Of a stretch of 64,000 bases of DNA, positions 50,733 through 63,173 are shown piece by piece. Location: the NCBI GenBank assembly GCA_025330725.1, contig JAIWND010000005.1:620001-684000 (forward strand). Reading direction: 5' to 3'. The notes below the pieces were generated by a model. The model was not told the DNA's origin. It saw only the letters and a program-made list of their open reading frames with translations, and did no database searches. How positions within the stretch are numbered: the first letter of the stretch is position 1; the number at the start of each line of letters is the position of its first letter. The position numbers were made by a program, and so were the translations under genes. The stretch is from Chlamydoabsidia padenii (Eukaryota > Mucoromycota > Mucoromycetes > Mucorales > Cunninghamellaceae).

Positions 50733-51475
50733 GTCTAAAAAATCAAGAAAGCAAAAAGAGGAGGAAGAAGAAAAAAAAAGTTTTCCCCAGATTTTGACAA
50801 GATTTTCAAAACCCGCCCATCGCACACATTTGTCTTTTTTTTTGATCCAGGAACATGGGCCCGTCTTTTCGGTATTCATATATGCATAATTCACATCACT
50901 TTAACAGATACCATATTATATCGAAGCAAACTTTAAGTGAGATGACAATCGAAATAAATGAATACGCCCAGGTAATTGGCCCTCATATGGTCATATTTCA
51001 CTTGGCCAAGTTTTTGAGTAACGAGGGGGAGGGAGAAGGGGGAGGGAAAGGGAGGATGTGTTCCCCACGAAATTCCCCCAAAAGTGATTCTTCTTCAGCA
51101 TAGGGATACATTCTATGTATAGAAAAGTTGGCAGAGCTGGTGATAATCATACATATCCTACAATAAACTAACATCAAACCGAGCACTCTCTATAACATAC
51201 ATACTCTTTTGAGATAATAGTAATTATAGTTTTCGATTTGAGTAGATACAAATATACTGTCAGAATTGAGTTTGACGTGACAAGTGAACTCACGCCACGT
51301 TTGTCACCGCAAACGTAAAAGAACGCATGGACAAAAATTAAAATCCCGCTTATTAAAATAGACTAGGTGAATAGTGAGCTCTTTTTATTTCAGCTCTTCT
51401 TTTACTCTCTTTTTTTTTTTTTACCCAGTGGAATTCTTTAATATATCTTAAATACTATAACCTATCATTTACAGT
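50733..51475. promoter_or_regulatory. Divergent promoter region of FPGS and EH-like genes
   Basis: Two copies of the recurrent motif lie here: TTTTCAAAACCCGCCC at 50803-50818 (71 nt before the FPGS ATG, reversed relative to that gene) and ATTAAAATCCCGC at 51338-51350 (126 nt before the EH-like ATG, forward). A G/A-rich stretch occupies 51020-51060. No exon seen. Confidence 0.45.
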
Positions 51476-53391
51476 ATGGACAAATTCATCAACGCCTTTA
51501 GTCGAACACCACATAAAAAAGACGATGAAGGACGAAGTCATCAATTTGCCAAGCGACTGGCCACCTCCACTTCTATACCCTTCCTCTCTGAAATTATACC
51601 AGGTCCCATCTTACCATCATCAGAATTATCACCCATGGAAAACAAAGTCTATGCTGCTTGGTGGGATCAACTTGATCCTTTTGGTCTTGGTGTTGTTGTG
51701 GACGAAGCTTTACATCCTTTTTTGCTGGCAAGTAATTTGGACCAAGACATACTTCAACAGGTAAAATGCTGAAAGAAGCAGTAACTATCAAGCTTTACTA
51801 ATGTAAACATCTTTTTCTTTTTCTTCTTCCTCATCATCTTTTGTATAGATTATCGACTTTTATGCTGGTGAAGCTCATTACTTGGAAGACCAGTTTTACG
51901 CAATACTCCGTCTGGTTGCTCATGGCCAAAGTGGTCGAAAGATAAATCGCGATCTTGTGGTTTTAGGTGGTAAGTATAAATGATCTTTAATTTGTAATCA
52001 TAGTATTAATTAATCTTAATACCTTTTTTCTTTTTTTTTTTTTTTTTTTGATAGCTCCTCTCGCCATTTTTAATCCAGACACTCTCAAGTGCCTCTTCAA
52101 CCAAGATAACAGTATCAAAACCACCGACCATTCGAACGATAACCGAAACAATGCTCGAAACACCTGGTGGGGACAAACTCTCTCTTCACAAAAAGTTTCT
52201 CCGGGTGCAAGCTTATTTGGTACTACAGGACAACAAGAAGATCATCTACCACACCAACAACCATCACAATCACAATCGTTTGCCTTGACACCATCCAATA
52301 ATCATCGACATTCTTATGCAGGATCAACATTATCAACATCAGCCTTTCTATCACCAACTCAACCACCGCCACCGATGCCTACTGTCAATGCCGTTGAAAC
52401 TCAATGTCAACCGTCTTGGGCAGCAATACCTCAGAACAGTACACTCGCACATTCTAGTACACCAATGATGTCAGCCTCCGAACAACAATCATATTCAAAG
52501 CATAACCAAATCAATGCATTCGCCTGGGCCGAACAAGCACTTGCTTCATCCACACCAGTAGCAGCAACAACAACAAATCCACTTACCACTACAGCAGCAG
52601 TACCATCAACAAGCAATAAAAGTCTTCATACACACTCTAGATCGAGGTCAGTTCCTTATGCATCTCAAGATATGCCCTCGGCCAATGATTTTATATTCGA
52701 CACAATAGCAGCAACACAAAGTAAACAGGATCAACCTCGGCCAACGTTAGTAACAAGTAGATCATCAATGGATGCCACTGCTTTCCAACGACTTACACAA
52801 CTAGAACAACAATATATCGATCACGGTCAATCTCTACTACTCACTCAAAAATTTGTACCGCCAAGCAGTACAACAAAGTCCACCAATCCATTTGAAGATG
52901 ATGACAAGGATGATGATGATGATGATGGCGATAGCAACAAAAACGAATCTGAACATATGATAGATCAACAACAGCATGTCAAAAGCCCATTCGATGATAA
53001 CATTCAAACAGAAGACGACAGTAATAGATTCTCAGGAACAACAATGGCCCCCGCAGCAGCAGCAACAACCCCGAGGGTGACACCAGAGGTATTTGCATTT
53101 CCGACACGTGCAGAAAAGATCAACCTACGAACCAACAAATCAAACATTCCACCACCGCCAGTCCCACCTCAATCCACCAAGCCAGCTTATCCTCGGTATG
53201 TACGGAATCAACCACTCAAACGAAGCCAAAGTCAACACAGTCGACCTTTTATGTCTCAAGGCGCTTTTTTATTGGCAACATCCTCCGCTGCCTCTTCTGT
53301 ACAATTCCCTTCTTCTTCGACTGTGACGCCATTGGATGATACCACTCGATTATTTAGACATCGGTCCACTACCTCATTCCCACACAAGTAG
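51476..53391 (+). CDS. EH-like domain protein with NPF motif
   Basis: Three exons: 51476-51760, 51849-51969, 52055-53391; 580 aa. Residues ~50-140 look like an EH/EF-hand-type helical domain: ENKVYAAWWDQLDPFGLGVV, then HPFLLASNLDQDILQQIIDF, then EDQFYAILRLVAHGQSG. The DPFGLG loop sits where an EH domain has its calcium loop. The rest is disordered, rich in Ser, Thr, Gln and Pro, with an acidic run (DDDKDDDDDDGD), a TNPFEDDD motif that itself could bind EH domains, and Pro-rich PPPPVPP. Such layouts occur in endocytosis adaptors that link clathrin coats and actin. The EH assignment is by pattern and moderately sure; a sorting-nexin N-terminus is another possibility. Confidence 0.72.
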
Positions 53392-53795
53392 TATATAGTC
53401 CCCTTCTCCCCACAATATGTAGCATGTATGATATCAATCTTTTTTTAGTATAGTTAATTGTGTTAACCCCCCCCCCACATTAATCTAAATAAACATATAA
53501 CTTTATTTTATTAACCATGTATGTAATACCACTAGTCTCGCTTCTAGTATTGGGGGAAATGTATGTCGTACGGGCAGTATTATTTGACACAATTATAATG
53601 TATAAAATCCATAGAGCTACTGTAGATATAGGACAAGCTCATTTGGTGTCTTATATGTAGATTCAGCTTTGTAGGATGCCAGCCAAGTGGTGATTACTGC
53701 AAAAGGCATGTCGGTGGCGGGATATGAAATAGGGTATTTTTTTTTTTTGATTCTCCTACTTTCTTTCTCTCTCTCTCTCTCTCTCCCCTTAAACG
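53392..53795. promoter_or_regulatory. Intergenic region and WD40 gene promoter
   Basis: EH-like gene 3' flank, with a C8 run near 53468. GGCGGGATATGAAA at 53716-53729 is 67 nt before the WD40 ATG, followed by T and (CT)n tracts (53737-53786) in the leader. Confidence 0.45.
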
Positions 53796-54655
53796 ATGGT
53801 CAACGTGTCAAGTCAAGCTGGCAGCTTCTTCCAAACGGATGCGGAATTGGAAAAAGAAAAATTAAAGCAAGCCAAATATAATTATACCCTGGGGGATGCT
53901 ATTCAACTCTCAACAAAGGCCCTGGCCTTAAAGGTGGTGCAAGATGGCAAGTATGCTTTTGTCGCTGAATCAGGATCTGTGGCTAAACGTATTAACTTGG
54001 AGGTAAAGTAATTGATAAAAAAGAAACAAAGGCTAGTCTTTACTTTACTAATGACTTTTTTTTTTTTCTTTTTACTAATCAAAAGACTGGCAAAACAACC
54101 AAAGTCTTCAAAGGACACACGGGACCTGTTACTTCTTTGGCATTATCTCATCAAGGCGAATACTTATGGACTGGATCATGGGATAAGACAATCAAGAAAT
54201 GGGATGCAAAGGTAATAAAGTTATAAAATCAAACTTTTCACCAGATGGAATCCATTAACATTCTTTACGACTATTTTAGACAGGTGAATGTTTGGCTACG
54301 TTACAAGGCCACTCTGACTTTGTCAAATGTCTTTTGGTGGCTGGGAAATCATTATACTCAGGATCATCTGATGCGCATATCAGAGTATGGGATCTGGAGT
54401 CGCATGAATGTCTAAAGACTTTAAAACAACACTCTCGAGCGGTAGAAGCTCTGGCGATGTCTAACGATGGGCTATTTTTATACTCGGGCTCTTCGGATCG
54501 AAACATTTTACGTTGGAATCTGGAATCTTATAATGTTGAAAAGACTTATCTTGGGCATGATACCAATGTTACTTGTATATTTATCAGTGAAGATGATGAA
54601 TTATGGTCAGGTAATCATTACTATAAGAAAACAACATGGATTCTTACTCTTACTC

Positions 54656-54694
<39 letters not shown>

Positions 54695-55291
54695 TATGTA
54701 ATAGGCTCAGCTGATAAAACTGCGAAACGATGGAATGTCGAGGTAAATTAGCATAGAAAAAGGGAAACTGTGTATACTAATGATGTTGATTAGACTGGTC
54801 TTGTTGATACTACTTTGACTCATACCGATAGGGTCAAGTCGTTGGTATTGTTAGGTCCCTATGTGATCACCGGAAGCAGTGATGATAACATCTATGTGTG
54901 GGATGTTGCTGTAAGTAATGCATAAAAACGCGACACTCAAACGAAATGTAACCCTTCTCCTTTCCATTTGTAGACAGGAAAACTTAAAAGTACGATTGAA
55001 GGTCACTTTGATGAAGTAGGATGTTTGGATGCATTTGGATCTACTGTATATAGTGCCTCATTGGATAACTCCCTTCGAAAATGGTCCATGACAGGTAATG
55101 GTAATGAAACTGATTGATGCATAATGTGACTAACGTATCTCCTTTTGATGTTAGCCTCCGCATTTAAGGAATACGAAGAAGAAGCTATCAAAAGAAGACA
55201 AAAGATGGAAAAGGAACTGGCTGCCAACAACACTGGTCTTACAGAAGAAGAAGAACGGGAATTGATGGAATTGATGGAAGATGATGATTAG
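53796..55291 (+). CDS. Seven-bladed WD40-repeat protein
   Basis: Seven exons: 53796-54002, 54086-54211, 54280-54610, 54705-54742, 54794-54910, 54974-55094, 55155-55291; 358 aa. Six clear WD repeats, for example VFKGHTGPVTSLAL then TGSWDKTIKKWD, TLQGHSDFVKCL then SGSSDAHIRVWD, and YLGHDTNVTCIF then GSADKTAKRW, plus a diverged N-terminal strand set (YAFVAESGSVAKRINLE), give a seven-blade propeller. A charged helix (AFKEYEEEAIKRRQKMEKEL) and acidic tail close the protein. It has no catalytic motif and is likely a scaffold. Most introns fall at blade boundaries just before a T-G dipeptide. One intron carries a 35-nt T tract (54659-54693). I do not assign an ortholog. Confidence 0.88.
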
Positions 55292-55540
55292 CTATTGATT
55301 AGAATAGTAAATCATTTTGTAGTAGGATAATAAATCATTAGTTTTATTTAAACATTTAACATAGTTTTTATAATAAAAAATGTGGTCTTTTATTTGGCTT
55401 CAATATACAGGATTTATTTTCAAAGTTTGGCGGAGGAGGATGGTTAAATATGTATCTATAAAAGAGAAGAAGGGGGAAAGGGGATGATGATAAAACTACG
55501 TTGTTGGATGATGTGTGTATATGTATAAGGGGATAGCATA

Positions 55541-56138
55541 CTACTTTTTGCTAAACTTCAATTTACCAAGGAGGCCCGATTTTTTCTTGTTTAAAGGCTT
55601 GAGAGGATACTTGGGTGCATTTTTTGCGTCGGCGCGATAGGCAGCAGTCAAATCATCAAGATTGCTATCCCATTCATCATCACGAAGTCTGTGGCCCAAG
55701 TTACGTTCACGAAGTCGACGTGTATAGGATGTGATCACAGTTCCAAAGTAAAACTAAAAGTACAAAAAAAAAAAAAAACAGTTAGTCTGATTTTACCCAC
55801 ATACCAAGCCCCGACTTACCAAAAATAGACCACCGAGGAATAACATGATCGCCAATCCAATGACACCCGCTTGGACTGCCTGACCACAATCCGCCAATCC
55901 ATAAGTATCTCCCATTTCCATTCCCAGAAAAGTAGTGGTGTATCCTCCAAAAGAGACTTGGGTGCTGTTGCCACTGGCTGTAGTAGTTCCAGATGATTTT
56001 TGACAGTTGTCGAGGGTTTGACTTCTATAAACCAAAGCGAGGATAAAGTCGACGGCTTGCCATACACAGACAATGAAGAAGAGTAACCAAAATAAGATCT
56101 TGTATAACCGCATCAAAGCCAGTTTGCCCTAGTTGTTA

Positions 56139-56171
<33 letters not shown>

Positions 56172-56698
56172 AATGTCAGTGGATTCTTCTTCTTCAAATA
56201 CGAAATGATTTGACATTACCACTGATCCAGCCAAGACACCATATAATCCCACTACACCAGAAATACCTATCAAAAATAGTAAATAATGTTAGTCATACAA
56301 TAGGAGATTGTATCCTGGTTTGTTTCCTTTGTTCTTTACCTGCTACGACAATATAAACCCAAGGAAGGACAGGATTGATAATAGCCAAGTGCATGATCAT
56401 GGCTAACGATACAAAAGTGAAACAAGTTAGTACCGATCATAATAAACCATAGAATACTTACGATTCTTTTTAGCAAATGTAAGTCCAAGGAGCAATACAG
56501 ATACCAGCTATATAATCATGACAGGAATCAAGTAGTAGGTTAGTATCATACCAAGGACGAAAAGTTCCTAGAATCAAAGAAGGGGAAGGGGAAATAAAAA
56601 GGGAGGAAGGGTGAGGGAGGATGACTTACTGCAACGACTAGACCAATCAAGGCAGACCCACCTCGTAAAGGGATAATGCAGCAACATCGTTTTGCCAT
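55541..56698 (-). CDS. Four-transmembrane-span protein
   Basis: Six exons: 56698-56630, 56507-56462, 56402-56340, 56266-56220, 56128-55820, 55753-55541; 248 aa. It begins MAKRCCCIIPLRGGSAL, a Cys-rich start typical of palmitoylated four-span proteins. Membrane segments are approximately ALIGLVVALVSVLLLGLTFA, INPVLPWVYIVVAGISGVVG, ILFWLLFFIVCVWQAVDFI and AGVIGLAIMLFLGGLFLVFY. A larger loop with two Cys and N-glycosylation sequons (GNST) lies between spans 3 and 4. The cytosolic tail is basic (LRERNLGHRLRDDEWD). It resembles fungal tetraspan membrane proteins, but the exact family is unknown. Intron 1 is taken as one 122-nt intron; an AG inside it (near 56565) could start a tiny exon but would break the frame. 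Confidence 0.78.
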
Positions 56699-56920
56699 TG
56701 TTATATTTAGATAAAAGTGTTTTAAATAAAGGGAGAAGAGAAGAAAGAAAAAGTAAAAGAGAAAGTATTGGTTTGATTCAAAAGTGCCGACTTGATTTAT
56801 TTTAGGTGGGCCATCTGCCAGACTTTTCCATTTTAAACTAATTTGGCTGGTCCCCCCTTTTATTCCATTTTTCAAATCCCGTTATCATTGCGATTTTTTT
56901 TTTTTTTTTTCTAAAGCGCG
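56699..56920. promoter_or_regulatory. Divergent promoter between the four-span protein and GCP2
   Basis: A 222-bp spacer shared by two start codons. TTTTCAAATCCCG at 56868-56881 lies 40 nt before the GCP2 ATG, followed by a T19 tract. Confidence 0.5.
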
Positions 56921-59204
56921 ATGTTTCCTTCTTCATTATTTGTCTCTCCAATAATGTCCCACCTACACAACTCATCGCATAATGCTTCCTCGCCACCATC
57001 CTCACCTGTTTATAGATCAGCCAATATTGAACGACGTGAACAAAGACGATCAACGACAGCATCTAGTAACCGAACGAGCGTGCTTTTGTCGGAAAGACAA
57101 CTCAACAAGGTAAAAATAAACGACTCGTCAACAAGACGAGATCAAGGATTACTCACCCACTAGTGTTGTTTTGTTTTTTTGTGATATTAGATCAATCAAA
57201 ACTTGGCTAATATCCGACACAACAGCTTACCCGGTGGTATCGAACCTTTAAGCCCTTCTTTTAAACAACACCCCTCATTTATGAGCGATATGGCTGTGGC
57301 AACTGATCCTATGGTGCATTCCTCTCCCAACTTACAAACTCCTCTTTTAACTAGAACCGGTGGCATGCCTCGAAGTAAGTGATTCCAATCTTGATTAATA
57401 AAGGTAATAACTGACAACTCCTTACTTTATAAAGGCATTTCCTCTGGCGAACTATGGACTTCTCCAAACACGAACACATCACCATCTACTTTACCGGTAC
57501 AGACATCAATAGGGACTTTGGTAAGTTTGACAGATCAACAACAAAAGGAAAATGGAGTATTGTTTTTTTTACTAAATCTACTATTAGCCTCCTAAGAAAG
57601 AACCGACGATTGGTGTCTTCCCTGGACATATTCAAGAATATGCCGTTATTGAAGATCTTTTATATATACTCATGGTAATGCGGAAATAATAGGGTTGGAA
57701 CGAATGAGTAAACTAACATTCTATTTTGTAGGGGATTAATGGGACATATATCAAATTCGAGTATCCATCAATGACGGGTGACCTAGACGATGAAGACGAT
57801 GATCCTATGCAAGATATTGATTCTGTAACGAGCACCAATACATGGGATTCAGTGCGATATGATGTGGATCCAACCCTTGGTAAGATAACTTGATATCACA
57901 AAAATAAACACTAAAATCTTTATTCTTTCTTTTTTTCAATTATAGATCCCAGCCTTCGACATATGGTGGAAAAGCTTTTACCTTTGGCAACTTATTATAT
58001 GTCAGTAGATGCATTTGTCGAAGAATTTGGTCGTTTCCCTTATGGTACAGTCAACCACGCCCTCTGCTCCGCCATTCGGGTCTTTTTAAAGGAATATATT
58101 AACTTTATTGCTCAACTCGAACATCAATTCCAAACATCCAGCCAATTCACCCTTCATCGACTTTGGTTTTATGCTCAAGATACTTTACAACAGATGAAGA
58201 TTCTTCACCAACTGGCTTTATCGATACGTGGACTGGGTAAACGATCACCATTGATGGACGATGATGAAGATAATATCGACGCTGTATTAGAAGGACTGAA
58301 ATCAACAACCGATGAATCGAATGAAGTCATTATTCCTGATCGACAAAAGGGCGCGGCTATACTGAATGTATTATCCGAAAGGCTGGTTGGACTCAGTGGG
58401 TAAGTTAAAACCAGTGGGAAAAAAAAAAAAAAAAAAAAAAAAAAGTACAAGGTGGGGTAAACTAACTGTCGTTTGGTTTTATGCATTAGGGATCCCAAAT
58501 GCAAGCAGATCTATTCCTTCTTATTATCTCGGGCATCTATACCTTACTTTGACATCTTACATGCATGGATCTATCGTGGGGAAATAATGGATCCATATAA
58601 TGAATTCATGGTATTGGAAAAACGGAATGTGAAGAAGGAAAATCTCAAGGAAGACTTTAACGATGCTTATTGGGAAATGCGCTATACTGTCCGTGATAAT
58701 GGTTTGGTGCCTGGCTTTTTGGAACCAATGAAACAACAAATCTTATTGGCTGGCAAGTACTTGAACGTTGTACGGGAATGCGGGGTAAATATCGCCAAGC
58801 CTGAAGAAATGGCGGACATTATGCAAGATGGCTCCAAAACAACAGCATCAACCAACGGTCAACAACCTTTTATATTCCATGGTAATGGGTTGCATGGAAG
58901 CAAAAATGTAGATCTATCACATGTGGCTACCCGAAATGATGTCTGGCTGGCTGTAGATGGTGGAAAGTAAGTACTTGGTATTAAGATAATCACTAGGCCA
59001 ATTGACTCTTACTCATCCCATATCTTTTATTTTGTTGTATAGATTCATCAAGAACTTGGAAATTGCTTATCGGTATGCCAATCGTACCTTACTCAATTTG
59101 TTATTAAAGGAACAGCAGTTAACTGCGAGGTTAAGGTAATCAAAAGAACAAGTGCAAATGTAGAGAACATATGGGGGAATACTGATCATGGCATCTTTTT
59201 ACTA

Positions 59205-59235
<31 letters not shown>

Positions 59236-60238
59236 TATCAAATTGTTAATGTAGATCCATCAAACACTACTTCTTCCTTGACCAATCAGACTTCCTTACA
59301 TCATTCTTAGATCTGGCTAAAGATGAATTGAAAAAATCAGCACAAGATATCCCGTTGGCACGACTACAATCATTGATGGATATTGTATTACGAAACTCCT
59401 CTTCGGTGGCGGCTTATGATCCCTTTAAAGAAGACGTGGTGGTGGCACTCAGTCCATTAAAGATGATTGATGAATTGTTACGGATTATCAGCGTGGATGG
59501 TATGAAAACTCCTCTAGACTCAAGCGGTATATTTGGCCAAGACGGTATATCCGGTCTATCTAGCTCTGCCTACCTTTTGGATCGGTCCCAAAGCTTATCT
59601 AGTAGCATGGTACTTTCCGGCAACTCGAATGCTCCGGCTAAAGATGCGTTAAATGGTAATTAAAGGGGGTTGGAGAATGACTTGTTTATCCACTAATGAA
59701 TTCTCTTATTATAGGTTATGATGCATTGACTCTAGACTACACAGTGACCTTCCCACTCTCGCTGGTTATATCAAGAAAGGCTTTGACGAAATATCAATTA
59801 CTATTCCGACATCTTTTGTATCTGAAACACGTGGAGGATCTATTATGCAAAACTTGGATCGATCAAAAAGGGTCTGTTTGGCGACGCAAATCCTCATGTC
59901 CTCAAACTGAACATTGGAAATCAAGGGTCCACTCTTTACGGAATCGAATGTTGTCATTTGTCCAGCAGTTTACTTATTATGTGACAAATGAAGTACTTGA
60001 ACCTAACTGGCAACAATTGGAATCTAATCTTACAAAGGTAATGCACAGAGAAAAAAAAAAGGGGGGGGAGAGGGGGCATGACTGAATTCATTAATAGATA
60101 CTGACTATTATTTCTGAATAGGTGTCGACTGTTGATGAAGTGCTACAATACCATTCCGACTTTTTAGATAACTGTTTAAAACAGTGTATGCTGACAAACT
60201 CAAAACTATTGAGGGTAAGTGATCTATGCAACCTCTAG

Positions 60239-60283
<45 letters not shown>

Positions 60284-60614
60284 ATTTGCAAACCCATTAT
60301 GACTTCCTCTCTTTTAGATCTACAACAAGCTAATGGCCTACTGCGTCAAATTCTCTCACCAAGCAGAACGATATACTCAACTGCTAGAAGCTAAACAAGA
60401 AGCTGGCATATCAAAACCAGGATTGGACCCTGAAACAAACACAAACACACAATTCGAATCGGCTCAGCGATTATTGACAAAAATGGAGGAAACCATTCGA
60501 TATCATATGAAACTATTGATCGACGCTCTCAACTTTTACTCGGCAACAGAAACTGTCCAATTCTTATGTTTGGTGGCACGATTGGACTATAATACTTTTT
60601 ATAAAGATCCCTAG
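56921..60614 (+). CDS. GCP2: Gamma-tubulin complex component 2 (Spc97/Alp4 type)
   Basis: Twelve exons: 56921-57109, 57191-57374, 57435-57520, 57588-57674, 57732-57879, 57946-58399, 58490-58966, 59043-59135, 59255-59655, 59715-60037, 60122-60214, 60318-60614; 943 aa. An N-terminal Ser/Pro/Arg-rich region is followed by the GRIP1 domain (EYAVIEDLLYILMGINGTYI, FGRFPYGTVNHALCSAIRVF, ASIPYFDILHAWIYRGEIMD, LLAGKYLNVVRECG). GRIP2 then binds gamma-tubulin (YDALTLDYTVTFPLSLVISR, LLFRHLLYLKHVEDLLCKTW). These blocks match GCP2 rather than GCP3-6. With GCP3 and gamma-tubulin it forms the small complex that nucleates microtubules at the spindle pole body. The first Met is at 56921; one at 56954 is also possible. 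An intron holds a 42-nt A tract (60239-60280). Confidence 0.95.
60239..60280. repeat. Poly(A) tract, 42 nt, in a GCP2 intron
   Basis: Pure A run between exons 11 and 12 of GCP2. Confidence 0.9.
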
Positions 60615-61045
60615 TTAGCTTGTAGTTTATACCATAATATATGATCCATCAATAAAATAAAACTGTTATTCTTAGCCATGTCTTGTGTGTGTGTGTGTGT
60701 GCGAGATGTAAAACATGATTGTGAAACCGATGTCTAGGACCCTGAAATTATAATGTAACATGTATATTAAACGTGATGACTTGTCCCAGCCAATACACGA
60801 AATGAATATACAGAGTATGTTTATACCAAACCAATTTTTATCTCCCTCAAGAGTGTCAATATGAAATAGGTCGGGCACTAAAAAAGTAAATTCATGCAAC
60901 ATTTAAAAGCCCGGTATTATGGCTTTCAGAGTGTCAACAAAGAGAGGACGATAAAAAAAGACAAGATACTTTATTTGAGTAATAATATTATTAAGAGTCG
61001 AAGAGTACTAATATAGAGCTATATATAAGTTGAATGATTTCTATT
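60615..61045. other. Convergent 3' intergenic region
   Basis: AATAAAA signal near 60653-60659 and a (GT)n run near 60683-60701. No gene. Confidence 0.6.
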
Positions 61046-61487
61046 CTAAAGATAGGTAGGAGGGAAGGGATTGTCAAAGGCAGGTCGAGGAGGAGGATCT
61101 TCAGGTGTACTTGGCTGTTCTACACCAACAGGGTTTTCGGTAGGAGGGGTTTGAGGAGGGTTCGATTGTGTGGTTTCTTGAGCCCCGGTAGTTTCAGTGG
61201 TACTAGGAGAAGGTTCGACTTGAACGGTTGAAGAAGCAGCAACAGGAGCAGAGGATGTTTGAGATGGACCAGCTGCAGTACCATTGTTGGTTACAGTACT
61301 ATTTTGTGGTGGTTCAATGACTAGAAGAATAGAAAAAAAAAAAAAAAAAAAAAAAAGAGGGAGGACAAGATGGTTTTAGTCAGATGTACCTATAATCCTT
61401 TTCCTTTTTACTTACTTTTATCAATCAGATGAATGACGCCTCCGTTGAATAGTATATTGGGTCTGACAATCTGGATTGTATCGTTCA

Positions 61488-61537
<50 letters not shown>

Positions 61538-61815
61538 GAAGGGTGGGGGTGAGTATGATGTTACTTTTGTATCAAAAGATCCAGAGTTAGACTTACGTGT
61601 AATGCCAGAGCTATTGGAAGTGATAGGAATAGTTTCGCCCGCTTGTGTTGTAAGGTTCAAGGGCGAGCTTCCGCCGCCAGTGCTTGTTAGATTAGAGGTG
61701 TAGTAGATTCCTTGAACGACATGATTCATGATCAAACCTTTCCATTTGTCTTGTCCCAATTGATCGATACATACCATACAAAGACCCTTGTCATTTGGAG
61801 CAAAGATGGTCACCT

Positions 61816-61846
<31 letters not shown>

Positions 61847-63173
61847 GTATTATTACAAGTTCATAGAATTCATCGCTTACTTACATTCGAAACGCTGTCG
61901 AGGGCTTGTCCGACTTCAGGATTTCCTTCGATCATTTCCGACAAGGTTGAAGCATCACTAATATTGGAGAATACATTAGTAACATTGCCAGGAGGAATCA
62001 ACACTAGAGTATAAATAAAAAGGAAGGATTAGTATCAGCCTTTTGGTTATTTCCGTCTATTCACTTACCATTGTCAATCACATGAAGCACGCCATTGGAA
62101 GCTTCGATGTCATAAATTGTAACATTTGCATTGGAGATTCCATTTCCGATCCAGTAAACAGTAGTATTAGATGAATTTCCTCCAGATTGAGCCGAGCCAC
62201 CACCCCCAGAAGAAGAAGATTGAGCATCCATCAATTGTTTGATTCTAGAGATCCAAGAAGCCGCTTGAGGAGCTAGTCCAGCATCACCACCCGTACTATT
62301 CCCTGTTCCACCAGATGTAGGAGTGGTACTATTATTACCAGATGATCCACCATCGGGAGAAGTGTTATTACCACCAGAAGAAGTACCGTTGCCGCTATCG
62401 ATACTAGAAGAGTTTTGCAGAGTTGTGTTGCTGTTCAGGATAAAAGGCATACCATAACCAAATTTGTCTGCGGTTTGATTCGTCAACATGGAGTTTAAAA
62501 GCACTGTTTGATTTGCTTGATTATGGAGTAGCACCTTTTCTTGCAAGATATGATAATTCAAAATATCCACCACCGAGAAGTTGCTGAAAATCGTGAAGCC
62601 TTGAGGGAACACACTTTGACCAGATGATTGTTGAGTATCATTGCCGGAACCACCACCAGTCGTGCTATTGGACGATCCGCCACCAGTCGTGCTATTGGAT
62701 GATCCACCACCATTTTCTGTGCTGTTGGATGATCCACCACCATTTTCTGTACTGTTGGAAGCACCACCGCTACCGGGAATTGTGTCATTACCACCACCTC
62801 CAGCAGCAGCCATAGCGGGCATTGTCACATTGGTTCCATCAGTTCCACCAGAAGTTCCACTAGAGCCAGTAGTATTGTTTGATTGATCACCGGAGCCACC
62901 GCCGCCGCCGCCTTGAGATTGCTGAGTTTCTTGGAACTCTTGGATCAAACGGTCAAATACAGCATCAGATGGTACAAAGAGAGTGATATTGCCAGGTTGA
63001 GATAATAGATCCAGTACAGGCTTGTAATCAGGTGAGCTTTGCAATAGTTGAATAAACTTTGGTGATGGACTGAGTTGAGTCGTATTCAAGATGGCCAAGA
63101 GCGTACTGTTTGTCAGTTGGGCAGTTGTACCGACTACACCTAGAGCAGCCAGTAAAAGAGTTTTCACCAACAT
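61046..63173 (-). CDS. Secreted fasciclin (FAS1) domain protein
   Basis: Five exons: 63173-62069, 62003-61885, 61813-61597, 61487-61416, 61320-61046; 595 aa. A signal peptide (MLVKTLLLAALGVVGTTAQ) leads into FAS1 sequence: LLQSSPDYKPVLDLLSQ, NITLFVPSDAVFDRL (H1 box), VVDILNYHILQEKVLL, and YDIEASNGVLHVIDNG (H2 box). A second FAS1 domain follows (DASTLSEMIEGNPEVGQALD, VTIFAPNDKG, GGVIHLID). The first domain is interrupted by a ~110-residue Gly/Ser/Asn insert with repeated NSTENGGGSS units, and again by a similar insert before H2. The C-terminus is Pro/Thr-rich. FAS1 proteins act in cell adhesion at the wall or surface; the many NxS/T sequons imply heavy N-glycosylation. No GPI signal is evident at the end. 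Confidence 0.9.
61491..61532. repeat. (TA)n microsatellite, 42 bp
   Basis: Perfect TA run that forms the 3' end of an intron of the FAS1 gene, directly before its acceptor AG at 61488-61489. Confidence 0.9.

Noticed and set aside
56560..56575. Tiny extra exon (about 16 nt) in the four-span protein gene
   Set aside because: Including it shifts the frame and destroys the first membrane span; skipping it keeps the protein intact.
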